This document shows, in pieces, positions 54,942 through 62,585 of a DNA stretch of 64,000 nt. The DNA is from Vibrio hepatarius. GTDB lineage: Bacteria > Pseudomonadota > Gammaproteobacteria > Enterobacterales > Vibrionaceae. The DNA is taken from positions 51,591 through 115,590 of the forward strand of contig NZ_JAATOO010000015.1 of NCBI RefSeq assembly GCF_011806575.1. The letters are read 5' to 3'. The notes below the pieces were generated by a model. The model was not told the origin of the DNA, ran no database searches, and saw only the letters and a list, made by a program, of their open reading frames with translations. Each line of letters begins with the position of its first letter. Within the stretch, counting starts at the first letter, position 1. Made by a program: the position numbers and the translations under genes.

Positions 54942-55298
54942 TTAGTATCTTTTGGCTTTGGTCAAATGCCAACCTTCACCGTGCTTGCACTTATACACTT
55001 CTAACTCAATGCCTTGCTCTTCGTAAATGATATTAGCTCTGAGCCTGGCTTCTTTACTTGTAGGGTATGAATTTTTGTATTCCCCGATAGCGGAAGTGCA
55101 TCTGGAGCACTTTTTACTAGGTGTAAGCCTAGACTTTGGAGATAAATGCCATTGCCTGCACTTCTCGCATTTATAGGGTGCTAGATCATTCCCATATACA
55201 TTTCTAGAGTATTCAGCGGCAACTTGTGCCTCAAACTCCGTATAGTAAACACTTAGAAGTTTTCCGGACACTTTCCCTAGGCACGTCTCACTTTTCAT
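54942..55298 (-). CDS. 118-residue protein with duplicated Cys/His (zinc-ribbon-like) domain
   Basis: 118 residues. The start overlaps the viperin stop as ATGA (55295-55298), which implies translational coupling. Two similar halves are visible. Residues 18-53 read YYTEFEAQVAAEYSRNVYG... and end YKCEKCRQWHL. Residues 77-113 read SYPTSKEARLRANIIYEEQG... and end YKCKHGEGWHL. The shared pattern is Y-x(5)-A-x(3)-A-...-YKC-x(5)-WHL. Between them is a CSRC pair. The CxxC plus CxxxxxWH arrangement suggests metal binding. I do not recognise a family. Its place in the viperin operon suggests a regulatory, adaptor or nucleic-acid-binding role, which is inference. Confidence 0.8.
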   Translation of the reverse strand: MKSETCLGKVSGKLLSVYYTEFEAQVAAEYSRNVYGNDLAPYKCEKCRQWHLSPKSRLTPSKKCSRCTSAIGEYKNSYPTSKEARLRANIIYEEQGIELEVYKCKHGEGWHLTKAKRY

Positions 55299-56260
55299 AT
55301 CAGCACCTCATCAGAGATGTTGGACATGTTTTTGACATGGTAACGAGACTTAAAACGATTACAATTGAAGTTTACTTGGCTCAATGCCGCCTCTACACCT
55401 ACATCAGTAATACGCTCACTGTAACTATAACCAGACATACCATTATTGTTTTGATAAAAACGTCCGTTTGGGTCAATCATCAAGTATGACTCAGTCATTG
55501 TATTGTTTGACTCAGGAGAGATTGGTAAGCCCTTACCTGAATGTTTCTCAACAAACCGACGAAACTGATCATCTGAAATTAACAGTTCATGCTTATCAGT
55601 AGGCATCACCTGAAGCACTTTCCATTTGTCTACTGCTATGCTGGAAATTAGATGAGTAAAGTCTTCTTCACAGTTTAGAGCGTTTACAACGGTGTTAATT
55701 TTTGTCTTCAATCCTTTTTGGGTGTGCGATAGAAGTTGTAGTGCGAGCTGAAGTTCATCTTCGTTTAGTGAGTTGCCTCTTCTATCAATACGACCTAACT
55801 CTCTTCTTACGGAGGATTGTTGACTATCGAAGCTGATACCAATCATATCCAGTGTATTAACGGGTAATTCGAAACGCCGCCTTAACAGATAGCTACCGTT
55901 AGTAATGATTGAAGTTTGGAATCCTTTCTGTTTCGCCATTACTAAAGCAGCAGAGAACGCGCTACCTAGCATCATTGGCTCACCACCAGCAAAATTTAAA
56001 CGTACATCCTGGTACCCAAGCATTCTTTTGATCTCTGGGTTACCATGAATGAAGTAGTTGGCTAGTTTGTCGAGCAGTTGTTCAATAGAGCTCAATGAGC
56101 GATGCAGCTCATTGGGTTTTCCCCACTTAGCAAAGCAATAGGTACAGTTATAGTTGCAAGCCTCTGTTATGTGCCAGTTGATTACGAGTTCATTTAACTG
56201 ACTAGAGGTCATTCTGTTTATTGTGTTGGCGTTAGCAACACCGTGAGTTATTTTTGGCAT
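55295..56260 (-). CDS. Prokaryotic viperin (antiviral radical SAM protein)
   Basis: 321 residues. The radical SAM motif is CNYNCTYC (Cys35, Cys39, Cys42), set in INWHITEACNYNCTYCF. Features shared with animal viperin follow in the same order: LNFAGGEPM, TSIITNGSYLLRRRF, MIGISFDSQQ, KTKINTVVNALNCEEDF, KWKVLQVMP and the distinctive C-terminal PESNNTMTESYLMIDPNGRF. Family enzymes convert CTP, GTP or UTP to 3'-deoxy-3',4'-didehydro nucleotides that stop viral polymerases. Which nucleotide is used here cannot be told. The strong AAGGAG ribosome site and four hairpins upstream separate it from the 723-residue gene. No nucleotide kinase gene, often found beside such enzymes, is present. Confidence 0.92.
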   Translation of the reverse strand: MPKITHGVANANTINRMTSSQLNELVINWHITEACNYNCTYCFAKWGKPNELHRSLSSIEQLLDKLANYFIHGNPEIKRMLGYQDVRLNFAGGEPMMLGSAFSAALVMAKQKGFQTSIITNGSYLLRRRFELPVNTLDMIGISFDSQQSSVRRELGRIDRRGNSLNEDELQLALQLLSHTQKGLKTKINTVVNALNCEEDFTHLISSIAVDKWKVLQVMPTDKHELLISDDQFRRFVEKHSGKGLPISPESNNTMTESYLMIDPNGRFYQNNNGMSGYSYSERITDVGVEAALSQVNFNCNRFKSRYHVKNMSNISDEVLI

Positions 56261-56277
56261 ACGTATACTCCTTGACG

Positions 56278-56348
56278 GGCCTACAATCGTAGGCCGTAAA
56301 GTTTTTACATGGCGGACGGCAAGCGTCGAGGTAGGAGCATCGGGCTCC
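56278..56348 (-). ncRNA. Cluster of four hairpins between the 723-residue gene and viperin
   Basis: Within 71 bases of the 120-base gap lie four consecutive perfect inverted repeats. They are GGAGC/GCTCC (56334-56348), GACG/CGTC (56315-56327), GTAAA/TTTAC (56296-56308) and GGCCTAC/GTAGGCC (56278-56295). The last ends 4 bases before the viperin ribosome site. They have no T run, so they are not simple terminators. A processing site, a message-stability element or an embedded small RNA are all possible. Confidence 0.5.
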
Positions 56349-56380
56349 AGTACACCAAGATGGGATGAATTTAATGTAGT

Positions 56381-58552
56381 TTATGGGTTACGCATTAAGT
56401 TGCGTCTGGTTTTGAGGGCATCCTCATGATTGATTGTCATACCGAGATTTTGTCGCTGGCAGATAAGTAACCACCATTCAGCTGCAATAATGCCTCGCTT
56501 CAAATCTGCGATAGTAGAGTTCCTTTTTGTGTTCCTTCGGACAGCTTTGTAACATTCATTTGCGATTGCACGTACATCCGGATCAGGATCTGACAGTTTG
56601 ATGAAATACACTGCTTTATGAACTTTGCCGTTAAGATCAACCCCTAACTCAGTTAGTGCCTTTAAGTATCCTTGTCGCCAAACTGAAGATCGTTCGACTA
56701 TTTGTTCAACTGCGTATTGTTTATCACGCGCTTTTTCGCCTTTGCGAAGGCGTAAACGGCTCAGACAAAACTCAGCTAATTCGTGAGTACAAGCTATATA
56801 GGGCTGCGATAACTTTTTTTCATAGTTTTCTGGTGCTTCGCCCAAATTGATGACTTCATTATTATCAAAAAGTTTCTTAGCAAGGTCGCTAATAGGCTCA
56901 TACCACTGGTTCGTGCTCGTATTGAAGGAACGATCTCGTAATGAAATCGCCTCATCAGCAAAGGAACTCGAATAAGAACGTATTAATAACATACGATGAC
57001 GAAAAGATTTGCTTGGCTGTACCTTGTCTAGTCTTTCCAATAAAACCCTGAGCAGATCACTATAGTAGAGAGGTGTTTCTGTCTCGTCAGACTTAGAGAC
57101 TTCTCCTCTCAAAATACCAATGCTTTTATCAATATACGGAGTTAGATTTTCACCATGTAAACAACGAATAGCAGTAGTAGTCCATTCAGGGATTAACCTC
57201 TTTGGAAAATTAGCTGTTTCAGGAAGCCTTCGAAACATTTCGCTCCACCATTCAGAACAGGCGGAATAGAACTCAGAAGAGACTCCCCTTCTTGCTGGGA
57301 CATGAGCCGATAAAATGCGAAGTTGCTTTTCAACTTCTAGCTCACTCATATTTGCCAAGAAAAGATCTTTCCAGGTAGCAAAAAAAGTTTCGCATACCCA
57401 TTTTTCAGAGCTATTAGATAATTCTGGCGATCTTTGCTTGTCGCCCAAAATGCGGTCAAAGTCTTGCTGGATCGACCATCCTATCCAAGTTTCTAATTGC
57501 TGTGAGCTTAACTGAGAACATAATGCTTCCAGCTCGCTGTTGCGACGAATGTCCAGTTCTTCATGACGTTGTGTCTCCCAATCAAATTCGCTGTAGAAAT
57601 CATGGGATATATGGTTAAAGTACCGGTCAACTTGACTAGCCCATTGTTCAAGTTCTGGTCCTGAAGCATTATCTAAGTTAAAACTTAGAATCAAAACCTT
57701 CTCGAGTTCCTGATTTGTGTTGTTGAGCCAGTTAGTTAGAGACCTTTTGATCTCTTCGTCATCAAAGTCTTTCTGCCAAACTAGTGACTCAAGCCGTTCC
57801 CATGGCGTGCCCCAAAAAAAACTAGATAAATCACAAGAAATTCGTCCCATTTCTGCATCATGTTTGAGCCATGTTTGTAAGAATTCTATGCCTAGTTGGA
57901 TTGATTGAGCGTGTTCGCAAGGGGAACTAGAATCATCTCTTGATGAAGCTAGCGATAGTAGTCCTTTAAATAAAGTCGAGTTGTCTGAGTGGTATCTTAA
58001 GCTGTCAAACGGTGGAGCAATAAAGTACAAGCAACCCCAAAGAATGTGCAGTCTCTCATTTCCATTGAGGGAACAAAACGCATCATCATTGAAAAACTCT
58101 GTGGTGAAAAAAAGCTCATCGTCATAGTGATTTCGAACAAACCAACCATATGAGCTAAAGTGTTTTTCCATTCCCGCTTTATAGAAGCTGTAAGGAGAGG
58201 TTGGAAAATATGTGTTTGCTACGTCAGTCAAAAATTTGAATAGTGATGACTCTTTATAGGAATCGTCAGCACGAAATGGCTGTAAGCGAAAACGAATGTT
58301 CATATTTTGGCAAAACGCTAGCGCCACGCACTTTTCTGGTTCAGAGTTCTGCTCGTTAGCGGTAGTCAACGCATCTTCAAGGCGTGACGAGTTATAAAAG
58401 ACATCAATCCAGTTTTCTGAAAAGTGTTTAATCAATAACGTTCGGAAATTACCTTGAATTTCAAATTCATCAAGTGCTTGCACGAAACGTTCAACGGGAT
58501 CTTTTTTTTCATCGAGGGAGCGATTGCCAAATGGCGCATCTATCCTGCACAT
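56381..58552 (-). CDS. Unrecognised 723-residue protein, first gene of the viperin operon
   Basis: 723 residues from the ATG at 58552. A TTG 12 bases upstream is in frame but lies within the TTGGAG ribosome site of this ATG. I recognise no catalytic motif: no Walker box, no His-Asp phosphohydrolase pattern and no nuclease signature. The protein looks soluble and mostly helical, and rich in Trp, Glu and Ser. Near residues 640-690 a stretch like LSDPDPDVRAIANECYKAV resembles a HEAT-type repeat, which suggests a scaffold or sensor role. It is directly followed by the viperin gene on the same strand. A large sensing or effector subunit is possible; that is inference. Confidence 0.8.
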   Translation of the reverse strand: MCRIDAPFGNRSLDEKKDPVERFVQALDEFEIQGNFRTLLIKHFSENWIDVFYNSSRLEDALTTANEQNSEPEKCVALAFCQNMNIRFRLQPFRADDSYKESSLFKFLTDVANTYFPTSPYSFYKAGMEKHFSSYGWFVRNHYDDELFFTTEFFNDDAFCSLNGNERLHILWGCLYFIAPPFDSLRYHSDNSTLFKGLLSLASSRDDSSSPCEHAQSIQLGIEFLQTWLKHDAEMGRISCDLSSFFWGTPWERLESLVWQKDFDDEEIKRSLTNWLNNTNQELEKVLILSFNLDNASGPELEQWASQVDRYFNHISHDFYSEFDWETQRHEELDIRRNSELEALCSQLSSQQLETWIGWSIQQDFDRILGDKQRSPELSNSSEKWVCETFFATWKDLFLANMSELEVEKQLRILSAHVPARRGVSSEFYSACSEWWSEMFRRLPETANFPKRLIPEWTTTAIRCLHGENLTPYIDKSIGILRGEVSKSDETETPLYYSDLLRVLLERLDKVQPSKSFRHRMLLIRSYSSSFADEAISLRDRSFNTSTNQWYEPISDLAKKLFDNNEVINLGEAPENYEKKLSQPYIACTHELAEFCLSRLRLRKGEKARDKQYAVEQIVERSSVWRQGYLKALTELGVDLNGKVHKAVYFIKLSDPDPDVRAIANECYKAVRRNTKRNSTIADLKRGIIAAEWWLLICQRQNLGMTINHEDALKTRRNLMRNP

Positions 58553-58571
58553 AGTTTTCTCCAATAAAAAT

Positions 58572-58695
58572 GGGAGTTAGGTTTCACATATAGAATTAAC
58601 CGGAGCAGTGTCCGGATTTGCAGCTGAAACCTCCCGTGCAATAGAGGGGAGCGGAAAAGTGAGTAACGTACTCGGTAGCCGACTGCAATTTAGTC
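58572..58695 (-). promoter_or_regulatory. Structured leader with terminator-like and alternative hairpins
   Basis: On the minus-strand transcript, arm B (58635-58625, GGGAGGTTTCA) can pair with arm C (58586-58572, TGAAACC plus CTCCC with a 3-base bulge). That hairpin is followed at once by AUUUUUAUU, like an intrinsic terminator, and encloses a smaller hairpin CCGGA/TCCGG (58600-58615). Arm B can instead pair with CTCCC at 58651-58647. Two further small hairpins lie upstream (58683-58695 and 58661-58673). Mutually exclusive pairing of this kind is the layout of an attenuator. The ATG of the 723-residue gene follows 20 bases later. Confidence 0.45.
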
Positions 58696-58701
58696 CAAGA
58701 A

Positions 58702-58730
58702 ACCCTAAGTGAATTCCCAAATATTGTCAA
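58702..58730 (-). promoter_or_regulatory. Candidate promoter of the viperin operon
   Basis: On the minus strand, a perfect -35 box TTGACA (58730-58725), a 17-base spacer and a weaker -10 box TAGGGT (58707-58702). A transcript would start near 58695 and carry the structured leader. Confidence 0.5.
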
Positions 58731-58940
58731 TACGTTGGAGATGAATTAAGAAAATATGAGCATTTTAACCTGTGTTGGAAGCTTACCACCAAGAAGTGTT
58801 GTGTCTTGTTTCTCAGTGAAGTTTTGATCTCTCTAGCGGCGTACTGTTGCTATTTCTGCTACTAATAGCAACAAATAGCTATGAATGGAGATGCTTTGTG
58901 AGATTGTCAAACAAGCAGACTTATAAACTTAGTGATATTG

Positions 58941-59099
58941 ATGCAAAGGTTCCTATTGCAGATAAGCATTAAAAAACGCATCGAATTAGAAATCCCGGTT
59001 TTTGTGTCCGTCCCAAGCGGCTTTCAGGTACGGGCTATAGATCCGCGGCTTGAGATCTTGACCAAGTCTGATGTTATCTTGAGTGAACCGAACATTTAA
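58941..59099 (+). CDS. Small hypothetical frame, 52 residues
   Basis: The frame reads MQRFLLQISIKKRIELEIPV, then FVSVPSGFQVRAIDPRLEIL and TKSDVILSEPNI. The composition looks protein-like, but the ribosome site before the ATG is weak. It may be a small gene or the remnant of a larger one. I do not recognise it. It fills part of the roughly 640-base gap between the 723-residue gene and the DUF2787 gene; the rest of that gap (58740-58940 and 59100-59188) shows nothing else. Confidence 0.3.
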   Translation: MQRFLLQISIKKRIELEIPVFVSVPSGFQVRAIDPRLEILTKSDVILSEPNI

Positions 59100-59188
59100 A
59101 AAAAGCGCAGCTTATTAGGCATTTTGTAAGAGAGCAAGAGTTTGACGTTTTCAGGCAACCAAACGTGAATACGTCGGGTCTATGTTCA

Positions 59189-59437
59189 TTAACGTTGCTC
59201 AGCGTCAAAGGTCGCAATAAAGCGAAGCTCCCATGGTGAGTCAGGTGTGGCTCGTTCAAGCTGTATCTCTACTGGTTGGATGCCGCAGCGCTCGGTATAG
59301 AAGCTGGAGACCTTAAAGTTAAGGACCACACGTTTGCTGTCTTCTGGAATGTGGTAACAGCTCAGGATGAACTCAGTGAGCTGGTGTAGGCTTGCAAGCT
59401 GAAAGGCTGATGCCATCTCTTTCGAAACATTGCTCAT
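59189..59437 (-). CDS. DUF2787-like protein
   Basis: 82 residues from the ATG at 59437, with an AAGGAGG ribosome site; the start overlaps the radC stop as ATGA. The C-terminal half SFYTERCGIQPVEIQLERA followed by PWELRFIATFD resembles DUF2787, a family common in Vibrio mobile elements and usually beside radC-like genes. The normal family is longer at its N terminus, so this may be a short member. The function is unknown. Confidence 0.6.
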   Translation of the reverse strand: MSNVSKEMASAFQLASLHQLTEFILSCYHIPEDSKRVVLNFKVSSFYTERCGIQPVEIQLERATPDSPWELRFIATFDAEQR

Positions 59438-59910
59438 AGCATGCCTCCTTCTGCCATTGAGTAGCACTCTTCACCCACTACGATATGGTCCAGTACGCGA
59501 ACATCAATCAGGGCCAATACGTCTTTGAGTCTTTGCGTGATTCGCCTGTCGGACTGTGATGGTGTTGCGTCTCCTGAAGGGTGGTTGTGAGCCAGTATGA
59601 CAGCGGCTGCATTCTTTTCTAGGCAGACTTTGACCACTTCTCTTGGGTAAACACTGGCGCTGTCTATCGTGCCGTAAAACAGCTCGTTGAACTCAATCAG
59701 GCGATGCTGGTTATCGAGAAGCATGAGAGCGAACACTTCCCGTTCATAGCTTCCCAGTCTGTACTTGATGTAATCCTTCGTTGCATTGGGATTGCAGAAA
59801 GCATCTCCTCTCAGATATTTCTCCGCGATTATTTCAGCGGCTTTTTCTAGTACTTGGTGAGCAGATATTGGCCCATGGAACGAATAGTGTCGGTTACTTA
59901 AATCGTGCAT
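59434..59910 (-). CDS. radC: RadC-like JAB domain protein
   Basis: 158 residues from the ATG at 59910, which has an AGGAG ribosome site; the open frame begins ten codons earlier. The JAMM metalloprotease-like motif is complete: AHNHPSGDATPSQSD, with an upstream Glu in EFNELFYGTID. It lacks the N-terminal helix-hairpin-helix domain of full-length chromosomal RadC. The short version is typical of genomic islands and plasmids. The actual activity is not established. It is co-transcribed with the DUF2787-like gene. Confidence 0.85.
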   Translation of the reverse strand: MHDLSNRHYSFHGPISAHQVLEKAAEIIAEKYLRGDAFCNPNATKDYIKYRLGSYEREVFALMLLDNQHRLIEFNELFYGTIDSASVYPREVVKVCLEKNAAAVILAHNHPSGDATPSQSDRRITQRLKDVLALIDVRVLDHIVVGEECYSMAEGGML

Positions 59911-60181
59911 ATAGAAACTCCTGTTAGTGGGTATACGCACTTGGATGATATGTACCTGAAATTTGTTTGAATCGACTAAATGCCTAGTCGTATTTAGCTG
60001 GGGATAATAAACCTACTGGGACTTACTTAATCTATGTAGGGATGGGGTGTAAGAAACAGACTTTATGGGTCAGGTTGAGTCATTTAGCAGGGCCATTTTA
60101 TTTAATGTGGACCTACTCGGACGTCCCTATACTCCTAGCCGGGGCTTAACGTCTGTTGAAAACTAATATGAGGAAAATGAG

Positions 60182-60385
60182 ATGAGGTTCTTGAGGTTAG
60201 ACGAGGTGAGAGAGAAAACAGGTTTAAGTAAATCAGCTATTTACAACCAAATTAGAAAAGGAGAGTTTCCGGTAAGCGTGCCAATTGGGTCACGAACAGT
60301 CGCCTGGCTTGAAAGCGACATAAACGAATGGTTGGAATGGCGGGTACAGGTTCGAGATCGCGCTGTGAAAGGATTTTTTAGCTAA
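60182..60385 (+). CDS. AlpA-family transcriptional regulator
   Basis: 67 residues with a good GAGG ribosome site. A MerR-like/AlpA helix-turn-helix is seen: RFLRLDEVREKTGLSKSAIYNQIRKGEFP, then VPIGSRTVAWLESDINEWLEWR. AlpA proteins are small DNA-binding regulators of integrase or excisionase genes in P4-like elements. It lies beside the radC-type gene, as in other such islands, and may act on the integrase promoter or on the genes that follow. Confidence 0.88.
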   Translation: MRFLRLDEVREKTGLSKSAIYNQIRKGEFPVSVPIGSRTVAWLESDINEWLEWRVQVRDRAVKGFFS

Positions 60386-60448
60386 TAAAGTCATATTTGG
60401 CTATAAACTTTACGTGGGCGGTCGTGGCAATTAACGTTGAGGTTATAC

Positions 60449-61297
60449 ATGAAAATTGGAAAGTTAGTACAGGCACTTCTGCCCAAGATACTGGAGTATT
60501 GTGAGCAAAAAAATCACAATGAGTTCGAGCGTCTTTGCGATGCTGATTACTCCAAGCGCAATTTTAACCTTAACTTTCCTTTTTTGATTCCAATCAGTAG
60601 CCTTCCTTCGGATTTATCCAAACGTTACTGGACCAAAGTTTACTTGGTGCGTGGGCAAACTGTTCGTGCATGTAGCCAGTGGTTTGAAAAAGATGCGGTT
60701 TACTTTGTTAAATACTTAAAACGAATCGGCATCGACTATGACCAATCTCAGTTGGAGAGTGAGTCACTTGAATCAAGAACAACACTCTCGCACAAGCTAT
60801 CAGCACCAACTGCCAGAGCCAATAGCCGCTACCGTGGTAATGCGATAGGCAATGCTCAAAACCTATTAGTGCGAAATATCCTTAGTAACCTTGGAACAGA
60901 GCAGTTTTCTGAAGAGGATTGGCAGGCAACCAAAGCCTACTTCAACCATCAATGTGCTTATTGTGGAGAGTCAAAGGAACTGGTGATTGAGCACGCAATC
61001 CCTATTAATAAGGTTTACCTAGGAGAGCATCGACTCGGAAATCTGGTGCCGAGCTGTAGAGAATGTAATAGCGCAAAAGCAAGCAAAGATTTTCGTGAAT
61101 TCCTAGAAGGGCGGGATGACAAGGTTAAGGCGATTGAATCTTATATGGACGAGAAAAACTACGTACCTCTTGAAAACAACGAGCAGGTATCAATGATTCT
61201 CGAGATGGCTTATCGAGAGGTTGGCACAGTGGCTGAGCGATATATCACAATAATCAACGAGCTGTTTGTTAGTGACGATGATTCTTGCTGTTCATAG
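60449..61297 (+). CDS. HNH endonuclease, probable partner of the adjacent cytosine methyltransferase
   Basis: 282 residues from the ATG at 60449, which has a TTGAGG ribosome site; a TTG 12 bases upstream is part of that site. The C-terminal HNH domain (about 175-235) is complete: FNHQCAYCGESKELVIEHAI, then LGNLVPSCRECNSAKASKDF, with two CxxC zinc pairs and the EH catalytic start. The N-terminal 160 residues match no family that I know. It sits 82 bases before a DNA C5-methyltransferase gene. A type II restriction partner is a reasonable reading, but a homing or island-specific nuclease is not excluded. Confidence 0.8.
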   Translation: MKIGKLVQALLPKILEYCEQKNHNEFERLCDADYSKRNFNLNFPFLIPISSLPSDLSKRYWTKVYLVRGQTVRACSQWFEKDAVYFVKYLKRIGIDYDQSQLESESLESRTTLSHKLSAPTARANSRYRGNAIGNAQNLLVRNILSNLGTEQFSEEDWQATKAYFNHQCAYCGESKELVIEHAIPINKVYLGEHRLGNLVPSCRECNSAKASKDFREFLEGRDDKVKAIESYMDEKNYVPLENNEQVSMILEMAYREVGTVAERYITIINELFVSDDDSCCS

Positions 61298-61379
61298 TTA
61301 CACTTCACTATCGTGCTCGATGCTTTACTAGATTTATGGTATAGTCCTCGCAAAGTTAAAGTTGATTTTGGTAGTTAAA

Positions 61380-62423
61380 GTGAAAATCGTAGGTGTTGAC
61401 CTATTTTGTGGTGCTGGAGGCCTGACCCATGGCTTACAAAAGGCAGGGATTGATGTAAAAGCTGGGTTTGATATTGAGGTGAACTGCAAATTTCCGTATG
61501 AGCACAACAACAGTGCTGAGTTTGTTCTAAAAAGTGTAGCGGATGTTACAGCCGAAGATATTAAGTCAAGATTTGACGATAGTGCATACTCGTTACTTGC
61601 TGGCTGTGCACCTTGCCAACCTTTCTCTAAGTACACTCAAGCGAAACCTAAAGAACAAGATGAGAGATGGGGGCTACTTTATCAGTTCGCTCGCCTAGTT
61701 AAAGAATCACAACCTGACTTCATTACAATGGAAAATGTTCCTGATTTGAATAAGCATAAAGTCTACGCTGACTTCAAAGAAGGCCTAAAATCAGAAGGTT
61801 ACTTCGTTGATGAGAGAGTTGTTTTTTGTCCGGACTATGGGATGGCACAGACTAGAAGTAGGCTCGTTTTATTAGCTTCCCGTCTGGGGAAAATTGAATT
61901 AATAAAACCAACTCACGATAAAAGCAAATACATAACGGTCAAAGATGTTATAGGACATCTGCCAAGAATTAAGGCGGGTAGTGTTAGCAAGCATGATCCA
62001 TTGCATCGCTCAAGTAGTTTGTCTGAGTTGAATCTGAAGCGAATAAAAGCATCAAAACCAGGAGGCACGTGGCGAGATTGGCCTGAGGAACTACGGGCTA
62101 AATGCCATACGAAAGCTAGTGGAAAAGGCTATGCTAGCGTTTATGGTCGCATGACATGGGATGAGCCTAGTCCAACTATCACGACTCAGTGCTTTGGTTT
62201 TGGGAATGGTCGTTTTGGACACCCAACTCAAGCCCGAGCAATTTCATTGCGGGAAGCCGCAATTTTACAGTCGTTTCCTGATGACTATGAGTTTGTTGAG
62301 CCAGATGGCGAATATGCGATAAAAAACCTTGGTAAAATGATTGGAAACGCAGTACCTGTGCGTCTTGGTGAAATAGTCGGTACTTCCCTACAGAATCATA
62401 TCAACCAGCAACCAAATCAGTAG
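61380..62423 (+). CDS. DNA (cytosine-5-)-methyltransferase
   Basis: 347 residues from a GTG at 61380; a TTG at 61362 would add six residues, and neither has a strong ribosome site. All key motifs are present in order: I VDLFCGAGGLTHGL; IV AGCAPCQPFS with the catalytic Cys; VI TMENVPDL; VIII AQTRSRLVLLAS; IX RAISLREAAILQSFP; X GNAVPVRLGE. It modifies cytosine in a sequence-specific site that cannot be predicted from this. It follows an HNH nuclease gene and precedes a DrmD-like helicase, so it may protect host DNA against one or both. Confidence 0.93.
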   Translation: MKIVGVDLFCGAGGLTHGLQKAGIDVKAGFDIEVNCKFPYEHNNSAEFVLKSVADVTAEDIKSRFDDSAYSLLAGCAPCQPFSKYTQAKPKEQDERWGLLYQFARLVKESQPDFITMENVPDLNKHKVYADFKEGLKSEGYFVDERVVFCPDYGMAQTRSRLVLLASRLGKIELIKPTHDKSKYITVKDVIGHLPRIKAGSVSKHDPLHRSSSLSELNLKRIKASKPGGTWRDWPEELRAKCHTKASGKGYASVYGRMTWDEPSPTITTQCFGFGNGRFGHPTQARAISLREAAILQSFPDDYEFVEPDGEYAIKNLGKMIGNAVPVRLGEIVGTSLQNHINQQPNQ

Positions 62424-62585
62424 TTTTTACTTTAAGGCTCGATAGTATTGATTTGCACATGTTAGAGTGAAAAATGTACAGTTAACTTATTGATGTGAAG
62501 CAACTTTAGCGTTTAAGTAACTCCTCATAACTGAGTGTTCAATGCTATAATCATAGGCTGCTTTCTCTATCAGCAATAAGTAGCT

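Noticed and set aside
55295..56260. Reading the radical SAM protein as MoaA- or QueE-like instead of viperin
   Set aside because: The order of conserved blocks and the PESNN...SYLMIDP C-terminal region match viperin, not these cofactor enzymes.
56278..56348. Retron-type ncRNA in the viperin operon
   Set aside because: No reverse transcriptase gene is anywhere near, so the hairpins are not called a retron.
59074..59259. 61-codon minus-strand frame overlapping the DUF2787-like gene end
   Set aside because: It overlaps the end of a better supported gene and has no ribosome site.
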